Positions 1 to 8,911 of a stretch of 59,660 bases of DNA are shown in pieces. Below the pieces are notes generated by a model that was not told the origin of the DNA, did not search any database, and saw nothing but the letters and a program-made list of their open reading frames with translations. The stretch spans positions 1 through 59,660 of the forward strand of contig USQQ01000010.1 of assembly GCA_900556875.1 (NCBI GenBank), written 5' to 3'. Position 1 is the first letter of the stretch; every line of letters begins with the position of its first letter. This DNA is from an uncultured Collinsella sp. (GTDB taxonomy: Bacteria; Actinomycetota; Coriobacteriia; Coriobacteriales; Coriobacteriaceae). The position numbers and the translations under genes are program-made.

Positions 1-55
1 GAGCGTCCGGCTGATAACCGGGAGGTCACAAGTTCGAATCTTGTCAGGTCCACCA
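1..55 (+). tRNA. tRNA-Ile (GAT), 5' part cut by window edge
   Basis: The anticodon arm, variable loop, T arm and acceptor 3' strand with encoded CCA are present. The sequence is identical to the matching part of the complete tRNA-Ile at 203-279. The D arm and 5' acceptor strand lie outside the window. Confidence 0.93.
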
Positions 56-67
56 CTTTCTTTCGCA

Positions 68-111
68 ATAAACACCCCAGCGAGAGCCGAGTCGCCGCTG
101 GGGTGTTTATT
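68..111 (+). terminator. Hairpin terminator after the first tRNA-Ile
   Basis: A perfect inverted repeat of about 15 bp (68-82 with 96-110) starts 13 bases after the tRNA and ends in a short T-rich stretch. It separates the first tRNA-Ile from the tRNA-Ala/tRNA-Ile pair, so the clusters are probably transcribed separately. Confidence 0.7.
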
Positions 112-122
112 ACTGTCTCCGT

Positions 123-198
123 GGGGGTTTAGCTCAGCTGGGAGAGCGCGGGCTTTGCAAGCCTGAGGTCAGGGGTTCGATCCCCCTAACCTCCACCA
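123..198 (+). tRNA. tRNA-Ala (TGC)
   Basis: A complete cloverleaf: a 7-bp acceptor stem with one G-U pair, an anticodon loop with TGC at 156-158, a GGTTCGATCC-type T arm and an encoded CCA. It lies 4 bases before tRNA-Ile and is probably cotranscribed with it. Ile/Ala pairs often sit between 16S and 23S rRNA genes, but no rRNA is seen here. Confidence 0.96.
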
Positions 199-202
199 TG
201 AT

Positions 203-279
203 GGACCTGTAGCTCAGTTGGTTAGAGCGTCCGGCTGATAACCGGGAGGTCACAAGTTCGAATCTTGTCAGGTCCACCA
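203..279 (+). tRNA. tRNA-Ile (GAT)
   Basis: A complete cloverleaf with anticodon GAT at 237-239, T arm and encoded CCA. It duplicates the truncated tRNA at 1-55. Confidence 0.96.
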
Positions 280-292
280 TCAAAACTGTGAA

Positions 293-324
293 GAGCCTTG
301 GGGCGTTGCCTCAGGGCTTTTTTC
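293..324 (+). terminator. Rho-independent terminator after tRNA-Ala/tRNA-Ile
   Basis: An imperfect GC-rich hairpin (about 294-302 with 310-318) is followed by a run of T's, 14 bases after the tRNA-Ile CCA. Confidence 0.75.
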
Positions 325-437
325 TTGTCTGCGATAAATCTCATTTTGGTTTTGTGTGCTGTGCGAAAGATTGGGTAGTATAGCTATTCAATGCGGCGCG
401 CTGCCGCGTGTTAACCGCTACGTACCGGAGGTGTTCC

Positions 438-938
438 ATGGTTCGCGTCGACATAGAGACCATCGTCATGGCCGCCGGTCCCGTGCCATCGCTTATCGTA
501 CTTCGTGAGCGCAGCAGCAAATCGGACTCGCCCGCGCCGCTGCGTTCCCTTTCCATTCAGACTGGTTCGTTTGAAGCTGCTGCCATCAGCCGCGGCATCG
601 ATAGCGGCCGCGCCGAGCGCCCGATTACCCATGACCTGCTGCTCGATACCGTTGACGCCCTGGGCGCCAAGCTCGAGCGCATCGAGATCGTTCGCGCCGA
701 GCCGCCGGTGTTCTACGCGACGATCGTCGTACTGGCCGATGGCGAGGAGCGCAAGATCGACGCCCGCCCCAGTGATGCCATTGCCCTTGCCGTGCGCAGC
801 AATGCTCCCATGTTCGTGGAGGACGACATCATGAATCGCCTGGGCACTGTTTCCACCCACGCCGAGGAAGTCGACGACGAGCAGGAGTTCGAGAAGTTCG
901 ACGAGTTCGTCCATACGCTCTCCCCCGATGACTTCTAA
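438..938 (+). CDS. Bifunctional nuclease (BFN/DUF151) domain protein
   Basis: The 166-residue protein matches the BFN domain family (PF02577). The hallmark segment IDARPSDAIALAVR is present, preceded by a conserved R-x-I-T-H (RPITH) motif and an LGA motif. Family members have been described as DNase/RNase-active or redox-stress proteins, but the bacterial role is poorly defined. The ATG at 438 is chosen because GGAGGTG lies 427-433 at good spacing; an upstream in-frame start has no such site. After the BFN core the tail is very acidic (EEVDDEQEFEKFDEF). It is first in a run with two small unknown genes. Family call confident, activity not. Confidence 0.85.
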   Translation: MVRVDIETIVMAAGPVPSLIVLRERSSKSDSPAPLRSLSIQTGSFEAAAISRGIDSGRAERPITHDLLLDTVDALGAKLERIEIVRAEPPVFYATIVVLADGEERKIDARPSDAIALAVRSNAPMFVEDDIMNRLGTVSTHAEEVDDEQEFEKFDEFVHTLSPDDF

Positions 939-971
939 ATGCGGGGCGGCAGAGTTGCGGAGTGTTCGCTG

Positions 972-1328
972 ATGGCCGGCGGTATGTCGGCTGAGGCGGC
1001 GGCCATTGCGCGCGAGGCCCAGATGCGCTCGGAGGCTTCTGAGGCGGCACGCATTGCCTATGTGACGCAGGCCCGCACGCTTCGCGAGCGCCGCGGCTCG
1101 TTTATCAAGATGGTTGTCGTCTCCGCCCTTGTCGCGGCAATCTGCTCGCGCCTTCGTGGTACAGTTGGTGCGCTTGGGTTTTCGATTTCAACAGGCTTGG
1201 TAATCTGGGGTGTGGTCGATGCAGTAATGCTGACCAACCAGATCAAGGTACTCGACAAGCGCGCGATGGATATGATGCGCGCCCGCGACGCTGCCGCCAA
1301 GATCGCTGCCGAGGCACAAGAACTGTAA
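972..1328 (+). CDS. Small membrane protein of unknown function
   Basis: 118 residues. An Ala/Arg/Glu-rich N-terminal helix is followed by two likely membrane helices (about residues 44-62 and 67-85) and a charged, probably helical C-terminus rich in Ala and Met. No family is recognised. The start at 972 is preferred because GCGGAGTG ends 7 bases upstream; an in-frame ATG at 939 directly after the BFN stop has no ribosome-binding site. It lies close behind the BFN gene, so cotranscription is likely. Confidence 0.6.
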   Translation: MAGGMSAEAAAIAREAQMRSEASEAARIAYVTQARTLRERRGSFIKMVVVSALVAAICSRLRGTVGALGFSISTGLVIWGVVDAVMLTNQIKVLDKRAMDMMRARDAAAKIAAEAQEL

Positions 1329-1358
1329 CGACGCCAGACTCGATGGGAAGGTCTAAAG

Positions 1359-1808
1359 ATGGCACAGGATATGCAGGACGCCGGTAACGTCTCCGCCGAG
1401 CTCGACGCCATGGTGTGTGACCTGATTGGTGCGTTCTTGGACGACCTTGCCGCCGGCGAGAATCCGGGCGTAGTTGTGGCGATCGAGGACGCTGCTTCCA
1501 ACCGATATCTGGCGGCGCTCGACGAGGACGGCGAAGAGACATGCCTCGAGGCGGCCACCAACTTTATCTCCGAGCACAAGATGGGTCTTAAGGACGAGGG
1601 CCTGGGCCGCATCGCCCGCTATGCCATCGGCTACACCGGTTGTGTCGAAATTGACGGCGGCTATCACGACGCCCTGCTCGTGAGCTTCTTCGAAACCACG
1701 CTCGAGAGCGGTTTTTCGGCATACGTGCTGTATGAGGGTATGGGTGCCGGCGATGGTTTTATGTGGAGCGACCCTGAACCTGCAGGTGAGGAAACCCCTC
1801 TCATCTAA
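1359..1808 (+). CDS. Conserved-looking hypothetical protein
   Basis: 149 residues, acidic, without signal peptide or membrane segment, so probably cytosolic. A GGAAGG site precedes the ATG. It lies 30 bases after the small membrane protein and may end this short operon, since about 117 bases with its own leader separate it from typA. No motif or family is recognised. Codon use resembles its neighbours, so it looks like a resident gene. Confidence 0.6.
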   Translation: MAQDMQDAGNVSAELDAMVCDLIGAFLDDLAAGENPGVVVAIEDAASNRYLAALDEDGEETCLEAATNFISEHKMGLKDEGLGRIARYAIGYTGCVEIDGGYHDALLVSFFETTLESGFSAYVLYEGMGAGDGFMWSDPEPAGEETPLI

Positions 1809-1925
1809 AATCGCTAAAATAAACGAGTTTTCGGTAAAAGGCTCAATATTCCCGCTGAGCGTTGTGTCGCTGGGCGGGTCGCATACGCGTGCCGTTTGTA
1901 TATGGATAGAAGATAGGGGAACTAC

Positions 1926-3764
<1,839 letters not shown>

Positions 3765-3794
3765 GCGCTGGGGCTTATAACTGCCAATAAGAAA

Positions 3795-3826
3795 GGGCGT
3801 CGACCGCAATGGTCGGCGCCCTTTTT
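3795..3826 (+). terminator. Rho-independent terminator of typA
   Basis: An 11-bp GC-rich stem (3795-3805 with 3811-3821, one G-U pair) with a 5-base loop is followed by TTTTT, 30 bases after the typA stop. Confidence 0.9.
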
Positions 3827-3853
3827 GGTGCAATGGGATCAGGTTGCTTTGCG

Positions 3854-3892
3854 CCACCACAAAGGTGCCTGGCCCTTTTGTGGTGGTTGGCG
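3854..3892. repeat. REP-like palindrome, GTGGTGG family
   Basis: Inverted arms CCACCACAAA (3854-3863) and TTTTGTGGTGG enclose GGTGCCTGGCCC. The same arms and GGTGCCTG core recur at 43465-43508, and a shorter-armed relative lies at 43135-43173. It ends directly at the stop codon of the minus-strand gene at 3894 and may serve as its 3' hairpin. Confidence 0.7.
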
Positions 3893-3893
3893 G

Positions 3894-5039
3894 CTAGGCG
3901 GTGGGGAGTCCTGGCGTGTTAGCCGGCTGCTGCGGCTTGAGGTGGGCGTTGCGCCAGATGATCTGGATGGCGTAGCCGAGCGTGAAGACGAAGGCTACAC
4001 CGCTGACAAAGTTGCCCATAAGAGGAAGTGCCGTGAGTGCGCCCGCGACGATACCGCCCACGGCGGCCATGGCGTAGCGGTTTTGGTTGTGTCCGACCAT
4101 GCGCGCGACCGCGGTGCCCGTAAATGCCGCCGAGACCAAAGCGATGCCGATGACGCCGCACATGAGGGCGGCGGCGAGCGACAGGCCTGCAATCGAGATG
4201 ATGAGCAGCAGCACGGCGGGAGCGACGGCGACCGTGCCCAGAAGACCACTTACCCACAGCGGCATGGGACGCTGATGGAGCATGCCGGCAGCGCTGGCGG
4301 TTGCGCGTGGAAAGACAAGCTCAAGCAGGATGGCGACAAAGCAGGTGGAAAGCGCCGCGGCAACGATGCCGCCGATAATGTCGTTGGCCGTAGAGGTGTT
4401 CTCGTTCTCGGTCCGGTCGATCTTGAGAGCTCCGACCTGGGCGCCCTCGGCCCGCTCGGGGTCCTGTGAGACGTGGGCGTTCACCGTGCCGGTGATGCGG
4501 GCGTTTTTACCCAGGATGAGCTTGTCGGCCCAGACCTCAACATCGCCATCGACGGTGCCGTCGATGGTTACGGTGTCGCCGGCAAGCGCCGCCGATTTGG
4601 CGGAGCCGCGCAGGGCGACCGTTTCGCCTGCCGCGTAAAAACAGTTGGCGGTGCTGCCGGTGTTGAGCACGACGTGCTGGCCGGCCACCGTGACGCTGCC
4701 ATCGATTGCGGTTTTGGCGATATCGATGGTGCGTGCCGCCAGACGAACGGCGCCGCCTACGGTGCAATCGCGAATCGACAGGTTCTCACCCGCCGCGATA
4801 ATATCGCGGCCGATGGAGGCGTCGTCTAGGTTGAGACTTTGGCCGGCCCAGTACAGGTCGCCTTCGATACCGGACGGAGTTGAGTCAACTTCGGTTGCGA
4901 GCACGTTTCCCGCGGTGTCGGTGCCGGCGAACGACACCGTGGGAAGTGCGGTGAGCGCGAGCGCAATCAGCGCGAATAGGATGGTGATGCGGGCCTGCGC
5001 TTTGTGGCGCCGGATCGACGGTACTTGGTTGCAAGGCAT
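3894..5039 (-). CDS. Polymer-forming (bactofilin-like) membrane protein
   Basis: 381 residues. A basic N-terminus and hydrophobic segment (about residues 20-40) look like a signal peptide or anchor. About residues 50-190 are short hydrophobic beta repeats with recurring G-x-V/I-x-G-D turns (DGTVDGDVEVWADKLILG), typical of polymer-forming/bactofilin-like right-handed beta-helices. The C-terminal half (about 200-365) has four or five membrane helices. Together this suggests a self-assembling beta-helix displayed outside the membrane. The start is the ATG at 5039 with GAAGGA upstream; an in-frame start 48 bases earlier lacks one. Domain call from repeat pattern; function unknown. Confidence 0.75.
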   Translation of the reverse strand: MPCNQVPSIRRHKAQARITILFALIALALTALPTVSFAGTDTAGNVLATEVDSTPSGIEGDLYWAGQSLNLDDASIGRDIIAAGENLSIRDCTVGGAVRLAARTIDIAKTAIDGSVTVAGQHVVLNTGSTANCFYAAGETVALRGSAKSAALAGDTVTIDGTVDGDVEVWADKLILGKNARITGTVNAHVSQDPERAEGAQVGALKIDRTENENTSTANDIIGGIVAAALSTCFVAILLELVFPRATASAAGMLHQRPMPLWVSGLLGTVAVAPAVLLLIISIAGLSLAAALMCGVIGIALVSAAFTGTAVARMVGHNQNRYAMAAVGGIVAGALTALPLMGNFVSGVAFVFTLGYAIQIIWRNAHLKPQQPANTPGLPTA

Positions 5040-5145
5040 AGTGAATCCTTCGTTAGATACTCGACAGGTATCTAACAGGGTACCCAACGCGCGGGCGCTC
5101 TAAAAGAATCTCTCGGTTGCATTTCGAGGGGTTGTGCTGTGCTAC

Positions 5146-5835
5146 CTACTTTTTACGGTGCAAAAAGCGCGCGATGTCTTCCTCGGTAGGGCTTTTAATG
5201 TCAAAGCGCAGTGATAGCCAACGCAGCCCCATGGTCACCACAACGCATACGACCAGCGCGGCAACATTGCTCATGAGGCCGCTCATGACGAGGGCTACAT
5301 AGCTTGCCGATCCGGCGATGGCCGCGATGGCATAGAAGTTGGTGCGTTGGAAAATGCCTGGGACCACGCCCATAAAGCCGTCGCGCAGCATGCCGCCGCC
5401 CACGGCGGTAAAGAAGCCCATCATGATACATACGGCGGGCGCAAATCCGTACACCAACGCCTTGTCCGCGCCGGTTGCTGCATAGATGCCGACCGAGATG
5501 ATGTCGAGCAGGGGAATGAGTTTTTCGGGCTTATCGACGATTGCCGGGAAGATATAGATGATGGCGGCTGTGGCGATGGAGAGCGGTAGTGCCATGGGCT
5601 GGTTGAGGATGTAGACGTTGCCGACCTGGAGCGTCATATCGCGCAAAAGACCGCCGCCCAGACCGCAGACCACCGCGAGCGCGACCGCGCCCACCAGGTC
5701 GAGCTTGTGCTCGCGAGCGACCAGCACGCCCGAGATCGATGCCGCGACAACGGCGAACATCTCGAGCCAAAATGGGATAGCGACCATGGCATCCGAGGCG
5801 TGTGAAGTAACAGTCATAGCGGCGACGACGGGCAA
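5146..5835 (-). CDS. TRIC/UPF0126 family membrane protein
   Basis: About 229 residues with roughly seven membrane helices and two internally related halves. Each half carries the UPF0126 glycine motif: GLGGGLLRDM near residue 62 and AVGGGMLRDGFMG near residue 152. The family is related to trimeric intracellular cation (TRIC) channels; some bacterial members are annotated as glycine-associated transporters. The start is uncertain. A TTG at 5835 has AAAGGA 7 bases upstream, whereas the ATG at 5817 has no ribosome-binding site, so TTG is preferred. The substrate is not known. Confidence 0.82.
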   Translation of the reverse strand: MPVVAAMTVTSHASDAMVAIPFWLEMFAVVAASISGVLVAREHKLDLVGAVALAVVCGLGGGLLRDMTLQVGNVYILNQPMALPLSIATAAIIYIFPAIVDKPEKLIPLLDIISVGIYAATGADKALVYGFAPAVCIMMGFFTAVGGGMLRDGFMGVVPGIFQRTNFYAIAAIAGSASYVALVMSGLMSNVAALVVCVVVTMGLRWLSLRFDIKSPTEEDIARFLHRKK

Positions 5836-5950
5836 GATGAGGTCCTTTGATTCTCGGGTTTGAACAATGCCCGTACATAGTACATGGTTGGCGGCGATTG
5901 AGACCCTATTGCTCGGCAAACGGTAGGGACTGGGAACGGTCATGGGTACC

Positions 5951-6015
5951 AAACATGTACATCAGCCTCCAAAGATGCCGAAAAATGTCGTTTTTGGAGG
6001 GTGATGTACATGTTT
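5951..6015. repeat. 23-bp inverted repeat upstream of the TRIC gene
   Basis: Arms 5951-5973 and 5993-6015 pair over 23 bp with one mismatch; each contains ATGTACAT. The loop is 19 bases. It lies about 115 bases upstream of the minus-strand TRIC start, so it could be an operator, a transcribed hairpin or a REP-type repeat. Confidence 0.75.
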
Positions 6016-6042
6016 GAGATTCAAGGTGAAATCGAAAGCAAT

Positions 6043-6199
6043 GGGGGACGTGGCTGAATAGGAGGGATGTCCAAATTTTGAGCGGAGCTCAAAATTTATT
6101 CGGTCGGCTTGCGCCGACCGCGCTGCGCTAAAAACGCGCCACTGGCGCGTTTTCTTTACGCTCCGCGTCCTGACGGGTTCGAATCCCTCCTCCTCCGCC
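6043..6199 (+). other. tRNA-like remnant with three internal hairpins
   Basis: Positions 6175-6199 duplicate, in inverted orientation, the 25 bases covering T loop to acceptor of the tRNA-Ser at 6264-6354. The 5' end GGGGGA (6043) could pair with the acceptor-like 3' end, and GTGGCTGAAT resembles a tRNA D arm. Between them lie three hairpins: AAATTTTGAGC/GCTCAAAATTT near 6073-6097, GGTCGG/CCGACC near 6102-6119, and AAAACGCGCC/GGCGCGTTTT near 6131-6153. The T stem is mismatched and no anticodon arm is evident, so a working tRNA is unlikely. Confidence 0.5.
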
Positions 6200-6224
6200 G
6201 TATTTGCTTGTAAGGGACTCTAAA

Positions 6225-6251
6225 CAAAAAAGCCCCCGTTTTCGGGAGCTT
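6225..6251 (-). terminator. Terminator of tRNA-Ser (CGA)
   Basis: On the minus strand a hairpin AGCTCCCG/CGGGGGCT is followed by TTTTTT, about 13 bases after the tRNA-Ser CCA. Confidence 0.85.
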
Positions 6252-6263
6252 TCTCAACCAAAA

Positions 6264-6354
6264 TGGCGGAGGAGGAGGGATTCGAACCCTCGTGACCTTA
6301 TACAGGCCAAACGGTTTTCGAGACCGCCGCATTCAACCACTCTGCCACCCCTCC
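6264..6354 (-). tRNA. tRNA-Ser (CGA)
   Basis: A class II tRNA of 91 bases including CCA. It has a GGAGGGG/CTCCTCC acceptor, anticodon CGA (complement at 6318-6320), a long variable arm and a GGGTTCGAATCCC T arm. A 25-base piece of its 3' end is repeated inverted at 6175-6199. Confidence 0.96.
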
Positions 6355-6360
6355 GCGTGG

Positions 6361-6393
6361 GGTAAAAACAAAGCAGGCTCGAAGGCCTGCTTT
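6361..6393 (-). terminator. Terminator of tRNA-Ser (GGA)
   Basis: The hairpin AAAGCAGGC/GCCTGCTTT is followed on the minus strand by a T-rich stretch, 10 bases after the CCA of the upstream tRNA-Ser. Confidence 0.8.
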
Positions 6394-6402
6394 GGAATTA
6401 AC

Positions 6403-6493
6403 TGGCGGAGAGTCAGGGATTTGAACCCTGGAGACGCTTTTGACGCCTACACGATTTCCAATCGTGCTCCTTCGGCCACTCGGACAACTCTCC
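6403..6493 (-). tRNA. tRNA-Ser (GGA)
   Basis: A class II tRNA of 91 bases including CCA. It has a GGAGAGT acceptor, anticodon GGA (complement at 6457-6459), a long variable arm and a GGGTTCAAATCCC T arm. Confidence 0.96.
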
Positions 6494-6898
6494 GTTAAAT
6501 GCGAAAGTCAGTATACACGAGGAATCGCAAAGTGCAAACAGAAAAGTTGGCATTTTTTAAAACGCTTGGCCGTGCTTGGCGCTGCAGTGGGGCTTGAGGT
6601 CCCAAAAAACGGCTTCCGACCAGCGTGGTTGATCAACTCAATTGTTCAAAAAAGGGTATTCATAAGCGACTTGGCAATGAATTTAAAAATCTTTGGGTGG
6701 TGCTGTGGGCCACTGGTATGCATTTTGCGACCACAGCCTTGTGCCCGCTGACCTGCGGCTTGGCTCAGCTTGTCCCCACGGCACCGTATCTTGAACACAG
6801 ATCCGTCAAGCATTTGGTCAGCATTTGGTTGGAATGCGCATGAAGTGCCGTGTGAGCATGGACATATGTGGAGGTCATGAGGTTGTAGCTGCATATTC
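6494..6898. other. Intergenic region without recognised gene
   Basis: About 400 bases between the divergent tRNA-Ser (GGA) and the rpsF promoter. Base use is more AT-rich and less codon-like than the surroundings. A 10-base direct repeat AGCATTTGGT occurs at 6809 and 6820. An open frame of about 100 codons on the minus strand is Cys/His-rich but has no ribosome-binding site and resembles nothing known, so it is not called. Confidence 0.5.
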
Positions 6899-6927
6899 TT
6901 GCAGCCTAGGAGGTTGAAAGATATTAT
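6899..6927 (+). promoter_or_regulatory. Likely sigma-70 promoter of the rpsF operon
   Basis: TTGCAG (6899-6904) and TATTAT (6922-6927) are separated by 17 bases, giving a leader of about 65 bases before rpsF. Confidence 0.6.
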
Positions 6928-6944
6928 TACCAAGTCTTTTCCTG

Positions 6945-6971
6945 CTTCAGGCGCACCTTCACGACCTGAAG
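6945..6971 (+). promoter_or_regulatory. Leader hairpin before rpsF
   Basis: CTTCAGG (6945-6951) pairs with CCTGAAG (6965-6971) around a 13-base loop, 14 bases before the ribosome-binding site. Leaders before rpsF in many bacteria bind the S6:S18 complex for autoregulation; whether this hairpin is that motif cannot be decided by eye. Confidence 0.35.
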
Positions 6972-6998
6972 CCACATTTGCCCAGAGGAGGTGACAAT

Positions 6999-7292
6999 AT
7001 GAAGGCTTATGAACTGCTGTTCTTTGTTGACCCGTCGCTCGACCCCGAGACTCGTCTCGCTGTTATGAAGCGTATCGATACCACGATCGCTGAGGGCGCT
7101 GGCAAGGTCGACTCCGTTGACGAGTGGGGCAAGCGCAAGCTCGCCTACGAGATCAACGACCTCACCGATGGTGACTACACCCTCATCAACTTCCACGCAG
7201 ATCCTACCCAGATCGCCGAGCTTGATCGCGTCCTGCGCATCACCGACGCTGTGGTCCGCCACATGATCGTCCGTCGCGACGACCAGGAGTAA
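6999..7292 (+). CDS. rpsF: 30S ribosomal protein S6
   Basis: 97 residues, the usual length. It begins MKAYELLFFVDPSLD and carries the S6 segment around KRKLAYEINDLTDGDY. S6 pairs with S18 on the platform of the 30S subunit. The ATG at 6999 has GAGGAGGTG just upstream; an in-frame start at 6978 would add seven non-conserved residues. It is first in the classical rpsF-ssb-rpsR-rplI operon. Confidence 0.97.
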   Translation: MKAYELLFFVDPSLDPETRLAVMKRIDTTIAEGAGKVDSVDEWGKRKLAYEINDLTDGDYTLINFHADPTQIAELDRVLRITDAVVRHMIVRRDDQE

Positions 7293-7340
7293 GACTGTCG
7301 TTTTGGACTGGGCTTGTGCCCCAAGAGGAAGTAGTGAGTT

Positions 7341-7793
7341 ATGAGCATCAATCGAGTGAACATCACCGGTAACCTCACCCGCGATCCCGAGCTGCGCGCC
7401 ACCGCCGGCGGAACCCAGGTTCTGTCCTTTGGCGTCGCCGTGAACGATCGTCGCCGCAACGCGCAGACTGGCGAGTGGGAGGACTATCCCAACTTTGTCG
7501 ACTGCACCATGTTCGGCACCCGCGCCGAGGCCGTGAGCCGTTTCCTGGCAAAGGGAAACAAGGTCGCGATCGAGGGCAAGCTGCGCTACAGCTCTTGGGA
7601 GCGCGACGGCCAGCGCCGGAGCAAGCTTGAGGTCATCGTCGATGAGATCGAGTTTATGAGCTCCCGTGGTGGCCAGGGTGGCTACGACCAGGGCGGTTAC
7701 GCCCCCGCAGCTCCCGCGCCCGCAGCACGTCCTGCCGCACCGGTGGCTACGCCGCCCGCGGTCGACGTCTACGATGAGGACATCCCGTTCTAA
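7341..7793 (+). CDS. ssb: Single-stranded DNA-binding protein
   Basis: 150 residues. The N-terminal OB fold (about residues 1-110) begins with NRVNITGNLTRDPELR and includes an F-x-x-V-A-V-N-D strand. A Gly/Gln/Ala/Pro-rich disordered linker follows, ending in the acidic tip DEDIPF that binds partner replication and repair proteins. It lies in the ribosomal-protein operon, its usual place in Gram-positives, 48 bases after rpsF. Confidence 0.97.
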   Translation: MSINRVNITGNLTRDPELRATAGGTQVLSFGVAVNDRRRNAQTGEWEDYPNFVDCTMFGTRAEAVSRFLAKGNKVAIEGKLRYSSWERDGQRRSKLEVIVDEIEFMSSRGGQGGYDQGGYAPAAPAPAARPAAPVATPPAVDVYDEDIPF

Positions 7794-7865
7794 GGGTTGT
7801 TCACCTATTTTTGAGTGAGAGGCGGCTTCGGTTCGCCGAAGTTGCCAAACGAAAGGTATTTTGAC

Positions 7866-8132
7866 ATGGCTAATGATTTTTCTGCACGTCAGCCGCGTCG
7901 TAAGTACTGCCAGTTCTGCAAGGAGAACACTGAGTTCATCGACTATAAGGACACTCAGCTTCTCCGTAAGTACATGACCGACCGTGGCAAGATTAAGCCC
8001 CGTCGCGTCACTGGCGCTTGCACGCAGCATCAGCATGACATCGCCAACGCCATCAAGCGCGCCCGCGAGATGGCTCTCCTGCCGTACACCGTCCCCGTGG
8101 TTTCCTCTCGTGGCAACCGCGACCGCGGCTAA
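7866..8132 (+). CDS. rpsR: 30S ribosomal protein S18
   Basis: 88 residues. The start MANDFSARQPRRKYCQFC shows the Cys-containing N-terminus common in S18, followed by the conserved core FIDYKDTQLLRKYM and KIKPRRVTGACTQHQ. The ATG at 7866 has GAAAGG upstream; an in-frame extension to 7815 would add unrelated residues. S18 forms a heterodimer with S6. Confidence 0.97.
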   Translation: MANDFSARQPRRKYCQFCKENTEFIDYKDTQLLRKYMTDRGKIKPRRVTGACTQHQHDIANAIKRAREMALLPYTVPVVSSRGNRDRG

Positions 8133-8147
8133 GAAGGGAGACGCATC

Positions 8148-8687
8148 ATGAAGGTTATTCTTCTCGATGAGATCAAGGGCAAGGGCGGCGAGGGTGACGT
8201 CGTAGAGGTCGCTCAGGGTTACGCTGAGAACTTCCTGTTCCCCAAGAAGCTCGCTGTTGCCGCCACCAAGGGCAACCTCAAGCAGCTTGACGAGCGTCGC
8301 AACAACATCGCCAAGCGCGAGGCCGTCCGTCTGGCTACCGCCAACGAGACCAAGGCTGCCTTTGAGGGCAAGACGGTCACCGTTGACGTCAAGGTCGGCG
8401 ACGAGGGCATCCTCTTTGGCTCCGTTACCGCCGCTATGATCGCTGACGCCATCAAGGCTCAGCTCGGTATGGACATCGACCGCAAGCGCGTCGAGCTCGG
8501 TAAGCCCATCAAGGTTGCCGGTGCCCACACCGTTGCCATCTCGCTGTACCGCGAGATCAAGGCCGAGGTTGTCGTTCTCGTCGGCGTTACCGCCGAGGAG
8601 CTCGCTGCCGAGGCTGAGGTCGAGGAGGCCGCTGAGGTCGCCGAGGCCGAGACCGCCGAGGTCGAGACTGAGGCTGCTGCCGAGTAG
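8148..8687 (+). CDS. rplI: 50S ribosomal protein L9 with acidic C-terminal tail
   Basis: 179 residues, about 30 more than usual for L9. Residues 1-50 are the conserved N-domain (MKVILLDEIKGKGGEGD and the Y-A-x-N-F-L-x-P segment). The central helix and C-domain end near residue 150. The extra tail is composed almost only of Ala, Glu and Val (EEAAEVAEAETAEVETEAAA) and is probably disordered. It is last in the rpsF operon and ends before a strong terminator. Confidence 0.96.
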   Translation: MKVILLDEIKGKGGEGDVVEVAQGYAENFLFPKKLAVAATKGNLKQLDERRNNIAKREAVRLATANETKAAFEGKTVTVDVKVGDEGILFGSVTAAMIADAIKAQLGMDIDRKRVELGKPIKVAGAHTVAISLYREIKAEVVVLVGVTAEELAAEAEVEEAAEVAEAETAEVETEAAAE

Positions 8688-8720
8688 CATTTGCTGCAAC
8701 GCAACAATCTTGTTCTAAGA

Positions 8721-8757
8721 AGGGCGCTCTGGGAAACCAGGGCGCCCTTTTGTTTTT
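8721..8757 (+). terminator. Terminator of the rpsF-rplI operon
   Basis: AGGGCGC pairs with GCGCCCT (8721-8748, with inner CTGG/CCAG pairing) and is followed by a T-rich tract. Confidence 0.9.
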
Positions 8758-8911
8758 TGCGCTGAGTGAGTGTCATGGTGAACGTTGCGTCGAAGTCCTA
8801 TATACAGGACCGTTCATCCGTTTGGTTCGGTGATGATTGGCGGCGCGCGGCGCGTTTTGGGACCGTGGCTGATACTATGGATGCTCGCAAGCGATATGAA
8901 TGAGGATGCTC

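Noticed and set aside
1..279. rRNA operon spacer, because of the Ile/Ala tRNA pair
   Set aside because: A terminator separates the tRNAs and no 16S or 23S sequence follows; nothing can be said about sequence before position 1.
6043..6199. A functional tRNA or selenocysteine tRNA on the plus strand
   Set aside because: The T stem is mismatched, there is no plausible anticodon arm and the middle is filled by three unrelated hairpins.
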